Positions 6,291 to 6,710 of a stretch of DNA of 6,710 nucleotides are shown piece by piece. Position 1 is the first letter of the stretch. Every line of letters begins with the position of its first letter. The position numbers were made by a program, and so were the translations under genes. The notes below the pieces were generated by a model, which was not told where the DNA came from, did not search any database, and saw only the letters and a list, made by a program, of their open reading frames with translations. The stretch lies in assembly GCA_910586005.1 (NCBI GenBank), contig CAJUHG010000012.1, positions 42,447 through 49,156 on the forward strand, written 5' to 3'. Source of the DNA: an uncultured Lachnospiraceae bacterium. GTDB taxonomy: Bacteria; Bacillota; Clostridia; Lachnospirales; Lachnospiraceae.

Positions 6291-6540
6291 GTAAAGATTT
6301 TAGTTTTTATTAAAAAAATTATATAATCATTCAATTCTTATATATTAACAGTATTGGTAAATTTGACATATATCCTTGAATATTGTTTTAAACAGAAGTG
6401 ATATATCAACTTTTTAGGATTGTTTAAAATTTTAAAAAGAAAGATTTTATACATGGGATTCGTACGGCTAAAACAAATAAAAAATAAAAAGGAAGAAACA
6501 TCAATCATATAAAAGAATATTATAAATCATTTCTACATAT
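6291..6540. other. AT-rich intergenic DNA, no gene recognised
   Basis: About 250 bases between the phospholipase promoter and the tRNA terminator. It contains low-information AT palindromes such as TGATATATCA (6399-6408), a TTGACA (6363-6368) with no good partner -10, and a 19-codon frame at 6453-6512 with only a poor ribosome binding site. Nothing here is supported as a gene or defined regulatory site. Confidence 0.6.
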
Positions 6541-6572
6541 AAAAAGTCCATAGACTTTAAAGTCTATGGACT
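6541..6572 (-). terminator. Intrinsic terminator of the tRNA-Asn transcript
   Basis: A perfect palindrome: AGTCCATAGACTTT (6545-6558) is exactly complementary to AAAGTCTATGGACT (6559-6572). Read on the minus strand, the stem is followed at once by TTTTT (6545-6541), the layout of a Rho-independent terminator. It begins 11 bases after the end of the tRNA, so the tRNA is the last gene of its transcript. Confidence 0.88.
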
Positions 6573-6582
6573 ATCTCTAAAC

Positions 6583-6654
6583 CTCCCCGAGTAGGGCTCG
6601 AACCTACAACAACTCGGTTAACAGCCGAGTGCTCTACCATTGAGCTATCGAGGA
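6583..6654 (-). tRNA. tRNA-Asn (anticodon GTT)
   Basis: A complete 72-nt cloverleaf reads on the minus strand. The acceptor is TCCTCGA with TCGGGGA (one T-G wobble), the D-arm GCTC/GAGC with a 7-base loop, the anticodon stem CTCGG/CCGAG with loop CTGTTAA (anticodon GTT, asparagine), a 5-base variable loop, and the T-arm GTAGG/CCTAC with loop TTCGAGC. The discriminator base is G. The next bases are GTT, not CCA, so the 3' CCA must be added after transcription. No clear promoter is seen in the 56 bases remaining before the window edge, so it may belong to a longer tRNA operon. Confidence 0.97.
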
Positions 6655-6710
6655 ATATTCCATTTTCTATTCTCTACTTAAGATATACCCTAAAAAATTC
6701 ACACAGTATC

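Noticed and set aside
6363..6391. TTGACA that might be a plus-strand promoter
   Set aside because: At 16-18 bp spacing there is only TTTTAA-like sequence, and no gene lies downstream on that strand.
6453..6512. 19-codon frame on the plus strand starting MGFVRLKQ
   Set aside because: Only a weak purine stretch precedes it, there is no good promoter, and the product is a lysine-rich AT-driven peptide. Not supportable as a gene.

Overview
The window looks like low-G+C Firmicutes DNA, roughly one-third G+C by eye. The most likely source is an anaerobic gut-type Clostridia or Lachnospiraceae genome. This rests on strong AGGAGG-type ribosome binding sites, a Bacillus/Clostridium-length NagB, and a secreted protein ending in the lysine-rich Ig-like, Big and fibronectin-III modules typical of that group. 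The host assignment is inference; no database search was possible.

Left part (1-1927): a divergent amino-sugar pair. nanE (minus strand) makes GlcNAc-6-phosphate from ManNAc-6-phosphate. nagB (plus strand) deaminates glucosamine-6-phosphate to fructose-6-phosphate. They are two steps of one sialic-acid/amino-sugar route; the step between them (NagA deacetylase) is not in the window. The shared upstream region holds two outward-facing promoters of strikingly matched design (TTGAAA, 16-bp spacer, extended -10 TGATATACT) and a perfect 15-bp palindrome in the nagB leader. Beyond the nanE stop lies a tandem array whose units resemble the last codons of nanE itself and which runs off the window edge.

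Middle (1928-2363): a non-coding stretch between the convergent ends of nagB and the large gene. It holds three distinct inverted-repeat structures in a row: a roughly 100-bp MITE-like or structured element (2028-2138), a perfect 16-bp inverted repeat around a 37-nt loop (2151-2219), and a GC-rich hairpin that probably serves as a bidirectional terminator (2219-2260).

Right part (2364-6164, minus strand): one large secreted, modular phosphatidylinositol-specific phospholipase C of 1266 residues. Its order is signal peptide, PI-PLC X catalytic domain, bacterial Ig-like domain, helical FIVAR-like segment, LamG-type lectin fold, second Ig-like domain, InlB/Flg_new-type repeat, PTEPSD repeat linker, then Ig-like, Big-like and Fn3 modules. 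No LPXTG or lipobox is visible. Upstream come a candidate extended -10 promoter, about 250 bp of AT-rich DNA with nothing recognisable, and a tRNA-Asn(GTT) gene on the minus strand with its own palindromic terminator.

Together the window suggests a host-associated anaerobe that uses sialic acid or amino sugars and exports an enzyme able to cleave PI or GPI-anchored molecules. A functional link between the two halves is speculative. I see no CRISPR array, transposase or defence system. The most notable items are the PI-PLC architecture, the nanE-derived repeat array and the cluster of inverted-repeat elements at 2028-2260.
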